The notes: generated by a model not told the origin, from the letters alone. Positions 51,330 through 64,000 are shown, numbered from the stretch's first letter. The stretch: 64,000 nucleotides of DNA from Apostichopus japonicus (GCF_037975245.1 NC_092562.1:14068021-14132020); one strand, 5' to 3'. Numbers and translations: made by a program.

Positions 51330-53560
51330 TAAACATACATAAGTGCCGTATAAAGGCAAAAATAGAGCGCCTACATTACAATACGTAGTACACACAGCGA
51401 AATCCATATGCATGTGCCGGATCAAGGTAATGGTTTTATTCTCCAATAGTTATATATAAGAAACGAATTTTCCTGAAAATTTTTGCAAACTACGTCTCGA
51501 TCAAGTAACGTTAAATACACAAGTGATGTTTAATATGTTGAATGTCAAAAATGGAATGTAGCTATATCATTACGCTGTTGATATGGAACTGAATAAAATT
51601 AAAAATTAAGTACTGCCGCATTTTGAAGAGTGTCAGAATTTCAAACCTTTTAAAATGATAACTCGTGGGTCTCTGAAAAATATAGCAAGAATGTGTTTGT
51701 GATTACTGTCAAAAAGGCGTGATATACTGAATAACATGTAAATATCAAATGCTACTGTCACTGTGACACGCTTCACATTGTTTAATTGTTTATTGTAAGA
51801 TTCCAGCTGCTATATGATCACTGAGTCAAAGCATGGTTAAATGATCGACAAACTGCTATATTCAGTTTCCTCCGAATTTAACATAAGTTCACGAGATCGT
51901 AAACAAGTTTTAGAAGCGGCAGTTCACGGCTTCCATACAGATTTTAATTTAGCTGCCTGTTGTTGCTGGACCGTAGAATTCGGAAATATCAATGTTGGAT
52001 GCTAACTACGGAGCTACAGAAGCGTAGAAAGGACATTGTACCATTGTATGATGGAGGTTTTTACCTCCATGATTGTACTAACAAATTTATGGACTAGTAG
52101 AACATAATGATAATATAATAATTGCAGTTTCCATGAACTGATATGTGAAAAGAATCGCTTTGCGTTGAAGACTTTTCGAAGACAAGACAAAAAAAAACTA
52201 TGGCTTGGAGGTTTCACACTGAGTACATAGCATCGCACAATTTTTGTCACTTAAAATCCAATCGAGTTTTCCCTTTGCTGTTTTCGCCAAGTTAGCTTCC
52301 GAGAACCCGCGACGTTTAAATGAGCATTTACAATAATTAGGGTACTTATATTAGACCTCCTTTAACGCTATATTGGGGACCCAATGCAGCCATGTGGTTC
52401 ACCCCACCCACTCGCCCCCCCCCCGTCAGGTTCCCCAATGTGTGGTAAACTTAACTGTTAATGCAAAGAATCGTTCTTAATTTTATTATGAACCTGTTTA
52501 ATTGCATATGCCTTTGTTATAGAATGTAATCCGTTAATTTTAATTGGAAAGTTAGGTGATCGAGGAACACATTGACATCTCATGGATACAACATTTTCCC
52601 CTAAACTGATCCAGAATGGTCGTAGAATTCATCTAATATTACAAATGAGTCATATTTTGGATATCTGTGGATGTCTCCTTCTATCCAACTATATGTACCC
52701 CCTCCGAGTTTAGTCCTGAGATAGAAATTAAAATATAATTAGCCGGTTCTTTGGTGATGCCGTTTTGCGGCTTTAGAAATGGTCGGGTCCAGAATAGCTA
52801 TTTAGGGCATTTATTTAAAAACGGGGACAGGTGGGTGGGTGGGGGGGGGGCACAAGCCTCGGAACTGGGATATCGAACAATCGGTACTCAGTGTCAGGCT
52901 TCAAAAAACCTCGGCTAAACTTTGTCGGTCATAGCGGCGCAAATCCATATTTGAGATTTAGGTAATTTTTGCTTAAATTTTGTGCGAAACTTTTTCCAAC
53001 CTCCAACCTCCTACCACATGCCCCCTGCCCCTGCCCCTCCCCTCCCCCTTCCCTCCCCCCGTTTTAAATGCTCCTCTTACGATTCCCATTGTCAATATCC
53101 TTTTTCATAGATTAGTCGAGATAGATTTCAACAGTCCGTTTTTTGCTCTGCCGATTTCTCTCAATATGCCGTCAAGTGATATTCGAAGAAGTATATTCAA
53201 GGCCTATATCATGCACGTAAAGCGATGAAACGCACAAATACCCACCGCAATATATGTACGAAACAGTAAAGTATACTGCTCACTTACTATAAATACCATT
53301 TCCAGATAAGCAAGTGAAATTTCCGGTCACATCACAATGATAAAGTTTACTGTCTGTCACTTTGCAGGTCACTGGTTGGCTACTCCAGTTGGTTAGTAAC
53401 AATAACGTAGTCAGTATAGTTAATTACGTCACAGCCTGGGCTTACTAGAAAGCGGGCAATTTGAAATCAGTAAAAGGCGGTATCACAAGTAGCAACACGT
53501 TGGTTTGATTCACACCGCACTTGATCCTCAATCGAGTTCTACATTGCAAAGAGCATTCAA
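51330..53560. other. Interior of giant element without recognisable gene
   Basis: About 2.2 kb of AT-rich sequence with a few C runs (52,420; 52,840; 53,030). Short open frames on both strands are not supported by motifs or splice context. Confidence 0.5.
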
Positions 53561-53561
53561 A

Positions 53562-53903
53562 ATGGACGATTCCGGCTTTCGTGGTTTATTGCAGAAGTAA
53601 CAGAAAGCTCCGTGGAAGCAAGGTTGCCAGTTTATAAAAGTACACTTTCAATTCGATCCGTCGCTGGTTTTTAATGATGTTCCGCAGGAAAATGTCATAC
53701 GTGTATTGGAAAAAGAAAAAAAACATTTAGAAGCAGCGACAGTTGGAACTACCGCGGCAGTATGCACATGTTGTGACAGAAAGCTTGGTGCAAACATTTG
53801 AAGGAAGAATTAAAGGCACTCCGAGCACTACTGGCTGAGAAGGAACAACTTCTTTCGAGAAAAAAAAACGAAAACGAAGTTCTCTGTGCTACTGGATTGT
53901 TCG
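53562..53903 (+). pseudogene. Broken coiled-coil coding exon in the giant element
   Basis: An ATG-led frame (MDDSGFRGLLQK) meets a stop after 12 codons but continues in the same frame with FIKVHFQFDPSLVFNDVPQE and CTCCDRKLG, then shifts frame into KEELKALRALLAEKEQLLSR and GLFG at a GTACGT donor. The last part is a plausible coiled coil. A degraded copy is in the second element (63,742-63,935), so this is element-borne. I do not recognise the family. Confidence 0.5.
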
Positions 53904-54219
53904 GTACGTAACACTAGGCCAAGACTTATTAATGTAATTTTTCAATCACTAAAAGTCACCGTTATATAAACCCTAGACCTGTACAGGCATTCGCTCCTTT
54001 AAAAACGATAAATTTAAAGAGTTAAAATATGACAGTGAGAGAAATAATATAATAATCTCCTTTTAGATATCTGTAAAATGTTTCATGCACAATTTGCCAG
54101 GGTATACTGTTATTGATACATTCACGTTCTAACCTTGTGATGGTGAACGTCACCCGACCACGTACCCCCTACCTCCCCCAACCCATAAACAAATCTGCTT
54201 TGTAAACCGTTGAAACATA

Positions 54220-54540
54220 CAGTGGCGTAGGAAGGTACATTTGAGTAGGGGGTTGAAGACTGATGGCCGGCCCGGGGGAGGGGTCTAAGGGGAGTTTTTG
54301 CATTTCCAGGTGGCCTCAGATGCAATTTGGTGCAATAAAGCACACTTCAACACCCACCCCATTTTGTAAACTTAATTTTGTATTTTCACCTGGCCTTAGA
54401 TGCAATTTGGTGCTCCAAATGAGATTTTTTTTCTCATTTGGAAATGAAAAAGGGGTTTTTCTGACTTGCGAAGCGGGAGGGGGGGGGGGCGGAATGATAC
54501 TTCCGCGCCTCCACATTTTCACTGGGGGGGGGGGGGCTGG
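54220..54540. mobile_element. Truncated hAT-like MITE
   Basis: It starts CAGTGGCGTAGGAAGGTACA and follows the 7,848-8,208 element to GGGGGGCTGG, where the right end is missing. No target duplication can be assigned. Confidence 0.8.
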
Positions 54541-54651
54541 AGATATTGACAGTTGGAGCTAGTATATTTTTCGACAAAGTAAACTATATGCCAACTGATC
54601 TTTATATATGTCTAATTCATACTTATTCTTGTGTCTTTGTTTGCAGAAACT

Positions 54652-54905
54652 TCAGTGTAGATTGAGCGCAATGAAGAACATAGACTGGTCAGAGGAGAGA
54701 AAAGACAGACTGTACAGTGATGTCAACTAAGTATATGTCATCCGAGGAATCTGACATGGAGAGCGAACGAGCTAGGGTACCGTAGTGCAGGAGTTCACTT
54801 GGGAGTCGGAAAGACTGAACAAAATGAGGCTGGACTCATTCTTATAAGGACGTTCTCCTTAGCGAAAAGTCCAGAAAAAAGGATACCCACCGTTAGGAAA
54901 GGAGA
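54652..54905 (+). pseudogene. Remnant ORF with YMSSEESD motif
   Basis: After a TTTGCAG acceptor-like site, pieces in different frames read NIDWSEERKDRLYSDVN, KYMSSEESDMESERARVP, VQEFTWESERLNKMRLDSFL and SEKSRKK. The acidic S-E-E-S-D motif followed by a W-x-S-x-R stretch occurs, as far as I recall, in uncharacterised proteins associated with animal transposons; I cannot name the family. Stops and shifts make it non-functional. It could be a downstream exon of the frame at 53,562. Confidence 0.45.
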
Positions 54906-56932
54906 CGTATCTTTAAAATGCGTACCGACTGACGCCCCAACTTGGGCTGTTAATTAGGCTGAACAATAACAATGAAGGTATGACCCCCCTCCAAATGGTG
55001 AAAATGGTCATTGTTTGATGTGCAGGATTAAGCTTGTGGGAGGCCCGTGGCAAACAGTTTATTGGAGCTCCCATAGAGATACATTGGTACCGGATAACGC
55101 CGGATGTATAGCTCACAAAAGACATCTATTTGCCCACGGTGGTTATGATACGTACATTAAAACATCACATAAAAACAGTCATTGATCAACAGCGTAAAGA
55201 CTGCATATCGAAGTCCATCTCGTTTGACTTCTTTGAACTTTTTGTACCATATACAACGTAGAATAATGTAACGTTATAAGAATATTTCTTTGAATTTTTT
55301 ACCCAACGTTTAAACTCGTGCCCCTGTTGCACGTGGATAATCCTGTCCTGAGCATTTGTTGATTAATGAGGCACCAGGAACAAACAGCAAACGCGGTTGT
55401 TTCGGATACAAACAAGTTGCAGTGGACGATTTTGTATAATAAAGAAGAGTTTTCTCTAATTTAACATTTGGTGTAATTACATGATACCTTTAAAACGAAA
55501 TCCTGCCTGAGATAAATGCAACAAGGAAGAAAGAATATGCCCATAATAATAGATGTCAGATTAATTATTATTTCCTTGTTAGTCTTTTGCTTTAATGGAA
55601 GCCTTTTTTTAATGTCCCTTCACAGCTAATATATTCCATCAAGGGATTAAATGTTAAGGATTAAGTTATCCTTAAAATATTTTCAGGAAACAAAAGCCAA
55701 GAAAAAAGCATGATTCTATTAATTTTTAATGAATCATTTAGTAAATCATATTTTAAAATAAGACATAGCTATAGAGCATAGGTCTAATAACTTGTCGTCG
55801 AAATGTTGTTGTACTTGTACGTTTGTCTTTCATTATTCATGCATGGTTAATTTCAGACTTTCAGGGAAAAAATTTAGAGATCTTGTTTGGGCTATCATTG
55901 CATTTTATATCAAAATATATGTTAATTAAAATAAAATTTAAAGCAGCAACAAAATATTAAGCGTGCTACGAAATGAGGCAGGAAGTGGTGTTCTGTGTCA
56001 AGTTCGTTCCACATAAAAGAGGCTGGTACCGTTTCCGGGCTTGGGTGGGGGGGGGGGGTCGAGGGGCCGATAACCATCATGGAAGAAGTGCCTAGGCGTT
56101 TATATCATCTGAGGATAAACACACCGAATTTTAAACATAAATTTGTTGGTTCAATTTAACTGCTGATATATGTTAAGTTACTTCAAGTGGGTAGCTGGTT
56201 TTCAGAGGTTTTGATTTGCAAACTAGTAACTAAAAATAGAAACATTCCATATTTACTTGTTTTTTTCCTTCTTTCACCTGGCATTAAAATCGTTGCATGT
56301 GTATATAATTGCCACAATGTAGGTAGAGTAATATTTGGGCATCAAAAAACATTCTCCGGACAATAATGCATGTTTTGAAATTTGAAAAGGAAAATGGCTT
56401 CTCGAGGTTTAAACTTTGTATTCAAAAAGCTGAATATTCAACACTATGATGTAAAGCAATATTGAGTTGCATTTAGATGTATTTACACATTAGAAGTGGT
56501 ATTTCGTTCATTTACATAATTTTTGTATAAGTGTAAAAATAACAAATAAACGTTTACGATGCGATGAGGTGCAAATATATAAATAAAAAAGTGGAAAATC
56601 AAACGAGTGTGATTTTATGTTTATTATTTTTAATTTTCTTTAAATCAAATGTAATATTTGATATAGGTGGTCCGTGTATTTCTCAGCCTAATAAACCCGA
56701 TTAAGACTCCCTAAACGTGGCGAATAAGCCCAGCCCCTGTATTGGTCGTAAGTAATGTGTTTACGATGACCACGTTTCTCCGTATATATTGGTGTAATCA
56801 TGGCGTTTACGATGATCAATGCGAGAAGTTTACTGCTGGATTCAAACGTAAACTCCAGATTAACGGTCATGTTTAAGGTAGCGAATCTGTTGTAATTGTG
56901 ACCGGAAACGTAAAGATTACCCTTCCCTGAAA
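54906..56932. other. Interior of giant element without recognisable gene
   Basis: Two kilobases of AT-rich DNA with a G run near 56,050. Towards the right it contains GTTTACG-type motifs (56,760; 56,810), like the ends of the element. Confidence 0.5.
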
Positions 56933-57784
56933 CCGCACTACGGAGAGCCAAACGTTCCATAAATGTCGAAAAAGAAAGTGAAGTGTCCAAGTTAATATAT
57001 ATATGTCCAAATCGATATCAACATGTTACAATTCGATATCAGCATGTTACAATTCCATATGAACATGTCGAAACAAATTACAATATGCCATTGCGTCTAT
57101 CAACATGTCAAATTCAACATCAGCATGTCGAAAACTTGTAACAGCATGCCATTACTACATTGGTCATGTCAACATGCTATATTTACGTCGTGCTATAATT
57201 TTGGCACTTCGGCGCGCGCCAACGTTTCATATATGTCGAGATTTATTTCAGTATGTCCAAAACTTGTGTCAGCATGGTGAGCGAAGAGTAGTGAAGTATT
57301 GCCATGACAACGTTGCACATGGTTCGTGTCGTTCACACGGTACTATGGTTGAATATACTGTAGCGGAAAGCTACGACTTTTCCTTAGTGAGATACGTTTC
57401 GTTCCCTCAGGGGTTACATCTGTTGCGCTCCGCGGAGGTAACGAGAGATGTTTATCCGAAACAGGAACAGGAACTGATTACGTAATTTTGCTATATCGAT
57501 GTATTCCCGTGACTGGCATAGGCAGGCACGGCGGTAGGTGTGTGAGTCGATCCCATTGGTCGCAACCCATCGTAGTTATATACAGGTAGTCCATGATTGG
57601 TCTAAGCCTTTTTTTACAGTTTATGTACGGACGTGTGTATACGGGGGTTATTTCCGGGGTATTTTAATGAAGGGTTCTTTCGTAAATGAGTGAGTCAGAG
57701 AGTCGGAGAGTCGGTCGAGTGCAAGACGAGGAACTTTCCTTCCTCGTGGTAAAGCCTTTGATATTTGCCTAAGTCCAAACAAAT

Positions 57785-58030
57785 GTGTTTAGGCATTTTA
57801 GAGTGCCCGACACCTGCGCTGCCCGAGTCCAGCGGAATGCCCGAAGCCTGTGCTGCCCGACACCGGTGGATTGCCGATGTTTAGACTGCCCTACCCTTGC
57901 GCAGCCTCAGTGTTATGCCTGCGTATCCTTGGGTTGTGCCCGACCCCAGTACGTTGTATTGGGCAAATGTAAATATTGTGTATTATACGCTGTAGATGTA
58001 GAACGAGATGAGAAATTATACTTTTATTAA
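57785..58030 (+). other. TGCCCGA-rich repeat region inside nested element
   Basis: CCCGACACCTGCGCTGCCCG and variants recur about every 17-20 bp, giving a Cys/Pro-rich open frame of 81 codons that is probably only a repeat translation. Confidence 0.35.
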
Positions 58031-58096
58031 ACATACCACTCTGGTGTCTGCCTCCTGATTTAGAGTTAATCTGTACCCGTCCCCCATCTACCTCCC

Positions 58097-58560
58097 CTAC
58101 CCTCCTCCAGTTGGTTTCGAGACAGGTTTTACACTACCAGACGTTGCAAGGTCTTCATGTTTAAAATTTGCTTTGTCTGAAATTCCAGTCTTGAAAAGCA
58201 TGAAAATATTATCATTAACTAAGATTAATCCACCTCTATTTTGTTTTTCCACCCAGGCTTTACTGTAATCTAAAAAACTGTGACCTTCACCTGCAACAGA
58301 CATACAGTTTAAGTACTGTAAAAATATTAAAGCATTCTGAGTACTCTTAACTTTCATGTAACGTTTTTTAAGGGCAAATGGCACATAACCTGCTAATTAT
58401 CTTAGAATTTGTTCCTCATGTTTTTCAACATTTGTATCTTCCAAATTTATGTCGTCTGGAACATCCAGCCTCTCAAACTCTTCAATCATCAGCTTCAAAT
58501 TCAACTATATCCTGTAGCATGAACATTTCTAATGTCCTCGGCGGATGCAAAGTTTTTTGG
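58097..58560 (-). pseudogene. Transposase-like C-terminal remnant
   Basis: On the minus strand a frame reads MIEEFERLDVPDDINLEDTN, a stop, then LAGYVPFALKKRY, FLDYSKAWVEKQNRGGLILV and NDNIFMLFKT. The AGYV motif followed some 45 residues later by W-x-x-x-x-N-R-G-G-L is characteristic of the C-terminal part of several animal DNA-transposon proteins (P-element/THAP-like and relatives). At least one stop interrupts it. Position between the inverted arms suggests it belonged to the nested element. Exact superfamily is uncertain. Confidence 0.5.
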
Positions 58561-59751
58561 CAGCCATGTTTCGTGTTAAATTAATTTTGTTAATTTTATA
58601 ACACTAGGTGCCCAATGCAATAACAAACAGCACTAACGTTATTTGCCTAACGAACGAAGAAAAGTTTTATCGGAAAATACTTGACTAAAAGTACCTATTT
58701 CGCCATTACTTGTTCATATATTGCGATGAAATATATGCTGAGATAAACAATTAATTATTAAATACTAATCTTCGCATGATTCGGTGAGAAATGAAAGATA
58801 TATTCCGATCGAAATTCTTACAGGTATGCGTAACGTAACATATATGAGTACTGCGTATACTATTTCAATTACATATACGTTAGGATCGGAGTGTCTGTTG
58901 TTATGTTGTGAGGGACGCTATATACGAAATGACCTTTGTACCAGGATTACGTAATAGCTGATGATGGCTTTACCCGTGTTTGTGCCCTGAGGCATGTTTA
59001 CTTATGGCGATCAAATTTTGTCGGTTACAATGATACTTCAAAGTGGGTTTTCTCCTTCTGTTTATAGCTCCATGATTCAACCATAGTACCGTGTGAACGA
59101 CACGAACCATGTGCAACGTTGTCATGGCAATACTTCACTACTCTTCGCTCACCATGCTGACACAAGTTTTGGACATACTGAAATAAATCTCGACATATAT
59201 GAAACGTTGGCGCGCGCCGAAGTGCCAAAATTATAGCACGACGTAAATATAGCATGTTGACATGACCAATGTAGTAATGGCATGCTGTTACAAGTTTTCG
59301 ACATGCTGATGTTGAATTTGACATGTTGATAGACGCAATGGCATATTGTATTTTGTTTCGACATGTTCATATGGAATTGTAACATGCTGATATCGAATTG
59401 TAACATGCTGATATCGAATTGTAACATGTTGATATCGATTTGGACATATATATATTAACTTGGACACTTCACTTTCTTTTTCGACATTTATGGAACGTTT
59501 GGCTCTCCGTACCGCACGATTAAGTGAGCTTCACCGTATTTGGATGACACTTGGCGTTTACGGTCACCGCGTACTCGGTAAATAAGTCATCGCGAACGCG
59601 GAAAACTCACGCGTTTAAGTTGGGTCGTAAGCTTACCTTAATCACTAGTTTCAGGAGTGGAAACGTAACGGAAACAGGCTGGAACTCGGAATTTACGTCG
59701 CAATTACAGACCGAAAACGGCGATTTAAACGCGTGTTTTTTTCCCGTGCAG

Positions 59752-60185
59752 CTGCCTTTGACTATTTTATAACCAGTAACAGAGATGTACATAATCATAA
59801 CACGAGGCATGCTAATCATGCCCACTATAATCTCTACAATACCATCATTGGAACTTTAAGCCTACAAAACCGTGCAACAAAAACATGGAATCTTCTAACG
59901 AACGATTTAAAGAATAAAAAGTCAGTCACATCCTTTAAGAAGTGGTTTTGTAAGGAAATAATAGCTAGTTACTGACAACTACCAAATTATACCTGTATGT
60001 AATTACTATATATATATATATATATTGAACATTTAATTTGTATTTATATTTATGTATATGTATTTATACATATATATATTTTTTTTCTCTCTTTTTCTTC
60101 AGGGAGCCTTCCACATTGTTAAGCTTTTAAGCTTTATGTAAGACTTCCCTCCACTTTGTACCTTTGTGGCAAAACAAATAAATAA
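59752..60185 (+). mobile_element. 3' end of the split retrotransposon
   Basis: The reading frame continues from 42,524 with AFDYFITSNRDVHNHNTRHA, then NRATKTWNLLTNDLKNKKSV and a stop at 59,973-59,975, the usual C-terminus of such ORF2 proteins. A 210-bp 3' UTR with a TA run ends in AAACAAATAAATAA. It is directly followed by a second CACGG element. Confidence 0.85.
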
Positions 60186-63100
60186 CACGGAAAAGGACAC
60201 GCATTTAAGTTATCGTAAGCACAGTCCTTGGATGTTTACGTCTTGCTTACGGTCACCTTAAACATCGGAAACCCGTACATTTTGAAACAACGCGTTTACG
60301 ATGTGATTACGCATCCGTAAACATTGTAAACACGGAACAACCGATTTCCGTTACGTTTATGACAACTTACATATCGGAAGTTAATAATTACTTTCGTATT
60401 TATTAAAACTTATTTCTTCTCCTCGTTTACGTTGACCTTAAGCTCGCTACGAAGAAATTTACGACAGGATTACGATTATCTTACACATCGGAAACTCGTA
60501 GCATAGATACAACGCGTTTACAACAAACTTACGCCAAACTTAAGCATGACGTTAACGTTGATTGTACCATGAAATAAAACACTGGACACCATTCTCATGT
60601 CAATCTTACCGATAATGATATTACCCTGTGACTGCATTTTATGAACACAATTTCAACATTTACGTTGGCTGAAACGAGTGCAGTTAAAAATTTACTATAT
60701 ATTTTACAATTAACTTACAAATACTCAAATACGTTCATTTCAGCGTTTAGGCTACGTAATGATTACGAAATCCTTAAACGTCAAGTATACATGGACTTGT
60801 CATGCTAAATACTATTTATACGAAGATGACATTATACTGTGTTTGTTCGTATTAAACATATATGAATATTTTCGTTCACCTCAGTGAAACAGGAACAGTA
60901 GGCTACGGCATGTTTAGGATATACACGTCGGAAATTCCGAAGCATGCACACCACGGGATTACAGCATGATTACACCAACTTACGCATTGCGTTTACGTTG
61001 AATGTATTCTCCATTGAATTCGGAATTTACGGGAAGATTACGATTCACTTACGCGTCGGAAATTCTAGAGCATACAAACACCACGAGTGTCAGTACAGCA
61101 TGATTACATCAACTTGCACACTTCGCTTACGTTGACTCAACAAAGATTCGGAATTTAAGAGATGATTAATATTAACTTAAACGTCGGAAATTTCAAATAA
61201 TACACAGACCGTGTTTACGGTATGATTCCAACGCCCATATACGTCACATTTAATTTGTACCCACGGGTAATTTTTACCGAGACAATCAGCTGCCTATTGT
61301 TCATTATATGTTCATCTGTAATTATAGCAAGCTAAAGTACTTGGCATGCTAGAAGTTTTCAAAAAGAGAGGTTTTAACTCTTCAAATTGTTCTCATGACA
61401 TTCTAGTAAATGGACACACAAAATGACTGTATGTCCAGTGAGATAAATTTCCTTCAGGGTGGTAATAAAAAAAGTTAAAGGATTTGACCAACTGAGGTGA
61501 CCATATTTGAATATCTGACATTTTTCTAATACAGCATATTTCTTTTAACGTGAATGTGCATGGCCTGCACATACATACTATCACGTGTACCTCACAATGT
61601 ATTTCTCATACTTTGTTCAGTTATAACATATACATATATGCAGCCGTCAAACCAACAAAACTCCTCAAGCTAATTCTATGAAAGTATCAGCAAATTTCCT
61701 CGTGGTTGCTCATTTTGGTTAGTTACGTAATTCACGTTGCGGGCCCTCATAATACCTAAACAAACAGCACGCCCTCACAAGGAAGTTTGGCGCTCTGGCA
61801 TATACAGTTCACAGATACATGTAGTCACAGATACAGACATATGTACGATTAACATATATTTACATAGACAACATAATGTACTGCACGCAGCCGCGTACAC
61901 TACACATATTCATATTGGTTAACATGCATATGTGTGACTGTAACTTTATTGTGCCCACGCTTAGGGGAATTGTGCCCACGCTTGGGAAAGTATGTAGTCT
62001 TCACAGAAACTTTTTGAAAATTAAGCGATTTAGAAGGCATTAAAACCCAATACAAACGAGTAGACTCTTTAGGAACTGCACCATTTAAGAAGCCTATATA
62101 TTACATACTTTCTTGAATCCTCTTTCCGACATCCCTCCCCCGCGCCTCTTCATTTATTTTTCGAAGGTGTTGCATACGGGAGAAGTTTTGGTCTCCAGTT
62201 AGGTTCAAACCTTGTTATATGCAACTACACTAGGCTATATCGAAGGCAAAAAGTATGATGTATTGGCCCCATATATGCTACATATTAAAATATGGTCACC
62301 TTTGGTTAAAATTCTTTAACTGTTTTATTACCACCTTGGAGGAACTTTACCTCACTGGGACATTCAGTCATCTTGTTGTGTGTGTTTATAATGTCAGAGA
62401 ACAATATGGAGAGTGAACACCTTCAGGAAAGGACTTTTTTGAAAACTTCCAGCAATTATAGCATGCCGTAATTTGGGGCCATTACAGACTACTTTTAAGG
62501 AGTACACGTGTTTGAACTCGAAGCCCCTCACCCCACACTCAATTTCCCCTCCATAAATCTATTACACCTGATTGACTCTGCGATCAATTACATATATAGT
62601 CTGTGATACCTATACTTACTTTTAATTTAACATATTATATGTTGATTACATATATCAACTGAAAATTATAGTGGGGGATCATAACGAGGAAGAAACTGTA
62701 CCCATCAGCTAAGTTTAAAATTGTGTATATACGCTTAGGAGAACAAGCTTAGGTTGGTAGCGCATTAGTTTTAGATTTTACGGGCCTTTATAGTAGAAAT
62801 TAATACTACGTGCGACGAAGACTAGTCTTGTACCCACGCTTATATAGAAATTCTGCCCAAGCTTGGCAAAGTATGACAAGTAAATCGCAAATCCAACACA
62901 TATATACCGGTGCTATGGCAAAGTGGCGGATAAAGGCGGTGGCGTTTGGAAGCAATGCGGGATTCTCCCACATTTGTGGTCGCTTAAGCGTCGTGAAAAT
63001 AACTGCTGATTATTATTACTATTATTACATTTAAAAAAATGTAGTATCAGTTTGAAAGATTATTGAGCTTTCAAGGTTTATATTACTTGAGTATTCACAA

Positions 63101-63585
63101 ATTCCAATCTCCAGTCCACAATCACCAGTATTCTTCCAATGCCCGCCCCGCCCCTTCTTGTTCACGTCTTCTTCACTCATTATCGATTCATGGACAGAAC
63201 TTGATGGTAATTTCTAATAAAATCCTCCTCAGTTGCATCCTATATGTAAACTGACTGAATGTTCCTTTGTTTGCACATACGTCGACAATGATTTTTAACG
63301 AGGATAAACTATGCGCATGCTTACAACTATAAATTTTGCCCTCGCTTGAGAAAATAAGCCTTATGCAAAATTAGGCATATCTACGTGTGGTGTTTGCCAA
63401 ATTCACGCACCTACAATAATATGCAAATATATAATAGCTAAGATTGTCCTGTGTCAGTTATATAATTTCATTTAAGAAATGCATACCTGAGACATGGAAG
63501 TATTATCCTGTCAGGGTAATACATTCATGCTTGAGACCCATGCAAGTCTTTAATAAACAGAATAGCAAGTCCCAAACAAGTCCCA

Positions 63586-63726
<141 letters not shown>

Positions 63727-63741
63727 AATGTGTATTGGAAA

Positions 63742-63935
63742 ATGAAAACACAAACCATTTAGAAGCAGCGACAGTTGGAACTACCGCGGCAGTATGCACA
63801 GAAAGAAAGCTCGGTGCAAACATTTGAAGAAAGAAATAAAGGCACTCAGAGGACTGCTGGCTGAGAAGTAACAACTTCTTTCGAAAAAAAAAACGAAAAC
63901 GAAGTTCTCTGTGCCACTGGATTGTTCGGTACGTA
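63742..63935 (+). pseudogene. Degraded copy of the coiled-coil exon
   Basis: Matches 53,720-53,910 ([16 protein letters not shown] part, then GCTGGCTGAGAAG followed by a stop, and TTGTTCGGTACG). It lacks the upstream start and carries additional stops. Confidence 0.55.
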
Positions 63936-64000
63936 ACACTAGGCCAAGACTTATTAAAGTAATTTTTCAATCACTAAAGGTCGCCGTTATATAAACCCTA

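Larger units (their letters stand above)
56939..59511. mobile_element. Nested 2.6-kb element with 0.4-kb inverted arms
   Basis: Left arm 56,939-57,354 and right arm 59,075-59,511 are near-perfect inverted repeats; the right arm has one extra unit of about 22 bp. The outer ends read TACGGAGAGCC and GGCTCTCCGTA, flanked by CCGCAC on both sides (56,933-56,938 and 59,512-59,517), a probable 6-bp target duplication. The arms contain irregular repeats of CATGT at about 20-25-bp spacing. The 1.7-kb centre carries a transposase-like C-terminal remnant on the minus strand. Confidence 0.8.
42525..59748. mobile_element. Giant 17.2-kb DNA element with CACGGG ends
   Basis: The left end reads CACGGGAAAAAGACACGC and the right end GCGTGTTTTTTTCCCGTG, inverted repeats that continue for about 26 bp with few mismatches. 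It interrupts the retrotransposon ORF exactly between GLLPA and AFDYFITSN, with CAG on both sides (42,522-42,524 and 59,749-59,751) as a 3-bp target duplication; removing the element and one CAG restores the frame. CAC-starting ends, a 3-bp duplication and subterminal repeats recall CACTA/EnSpm elements, but no such transposase is visible. Most of the content is repeats and broken coding pieces, suggesting a non-autonomous element that collected other DNA. Confidence 0.85.

Noticed and set aside
57105-57485. 126-codon ORF repeated in inverted orientation at 59,025-59,324
   Set aside because: The frame is built from CATGT repeat units of the inverted arms; duplication reflects the arms, not a gene.
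58955-59024. Possible exon near the right inverted arm
   Set aside because: No open frame with splice borders could be supported.

Overview
This window is animal nuclear DNA: phase-1 exons bounded by GT/AG introns, tRNA-derived SINEs, non-LTR retrotransposon remains, many short hAT-type elements and very long TA, ATG and ATCT microsatellites. The AT-rich composition and the protein families suggest an invertebrate deuterostome, perhaps an echinoderm such as a sea cucumber. That placement is inference, not proof.

Left part (1-36.4 kb): two tandem paralogous genes on the + strand. Gene B (14,664-36,263) appears complete: a signal-peptide exon, exons that look like a beta-propeller, an EGF-like exon, two Ig-like exons and EGF exons whose cysteine pattern resembles the Tie/TEK receptor EGF block. 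Gene A (enters from the left, last exon ends 11,648) holds the matching exons 5 to 12; its first exons lie outside the window. I number exons E1-E12 after gene B. No transmembrane segment or kinase exon is visible before the terminal exons, so both genes probably encode secreted, kinase-less Tie-like ectodomains. Both copies share a frameshift in the third EGF exon (E11). The two genes differ most in E5, E7, E8 and E9, while E10 and a 1.4-kb intron block are nearly identical, so divergence is concentrated in exons likely to form the recognition surface.

Middle (36.4-42.5 kb): a 267-bp tandem repeat, then a decayed non-LTR retrotransposon (38.4-42.5 kb) that itself carries a tRNA-derived SINE insertion.

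Right part (42.5-64 kb): the retrotransposon ORF is interrupted by a 17,224-bp element with matching CACGGGAAAAA-type ends and a 3-bp CAG target duplication; the ORF resumes in frame at 59,752. This giant element holds an approximately 270-bp satellite, a 1-kb hAT element, a SINE copy, broken coding pieces, and a nested 2,573-bp element with 0.4-kb inverted arms and a transposase-like C-terminal remnant. A second element with the same left end starts at 60,186 and runs off the window.

All comparisons were made by eye; exon calls rest on splice signals, reading-phase continuity and paralog comparison. No functional RNA gene, CRISPR array or prokaryotic feature is supported.
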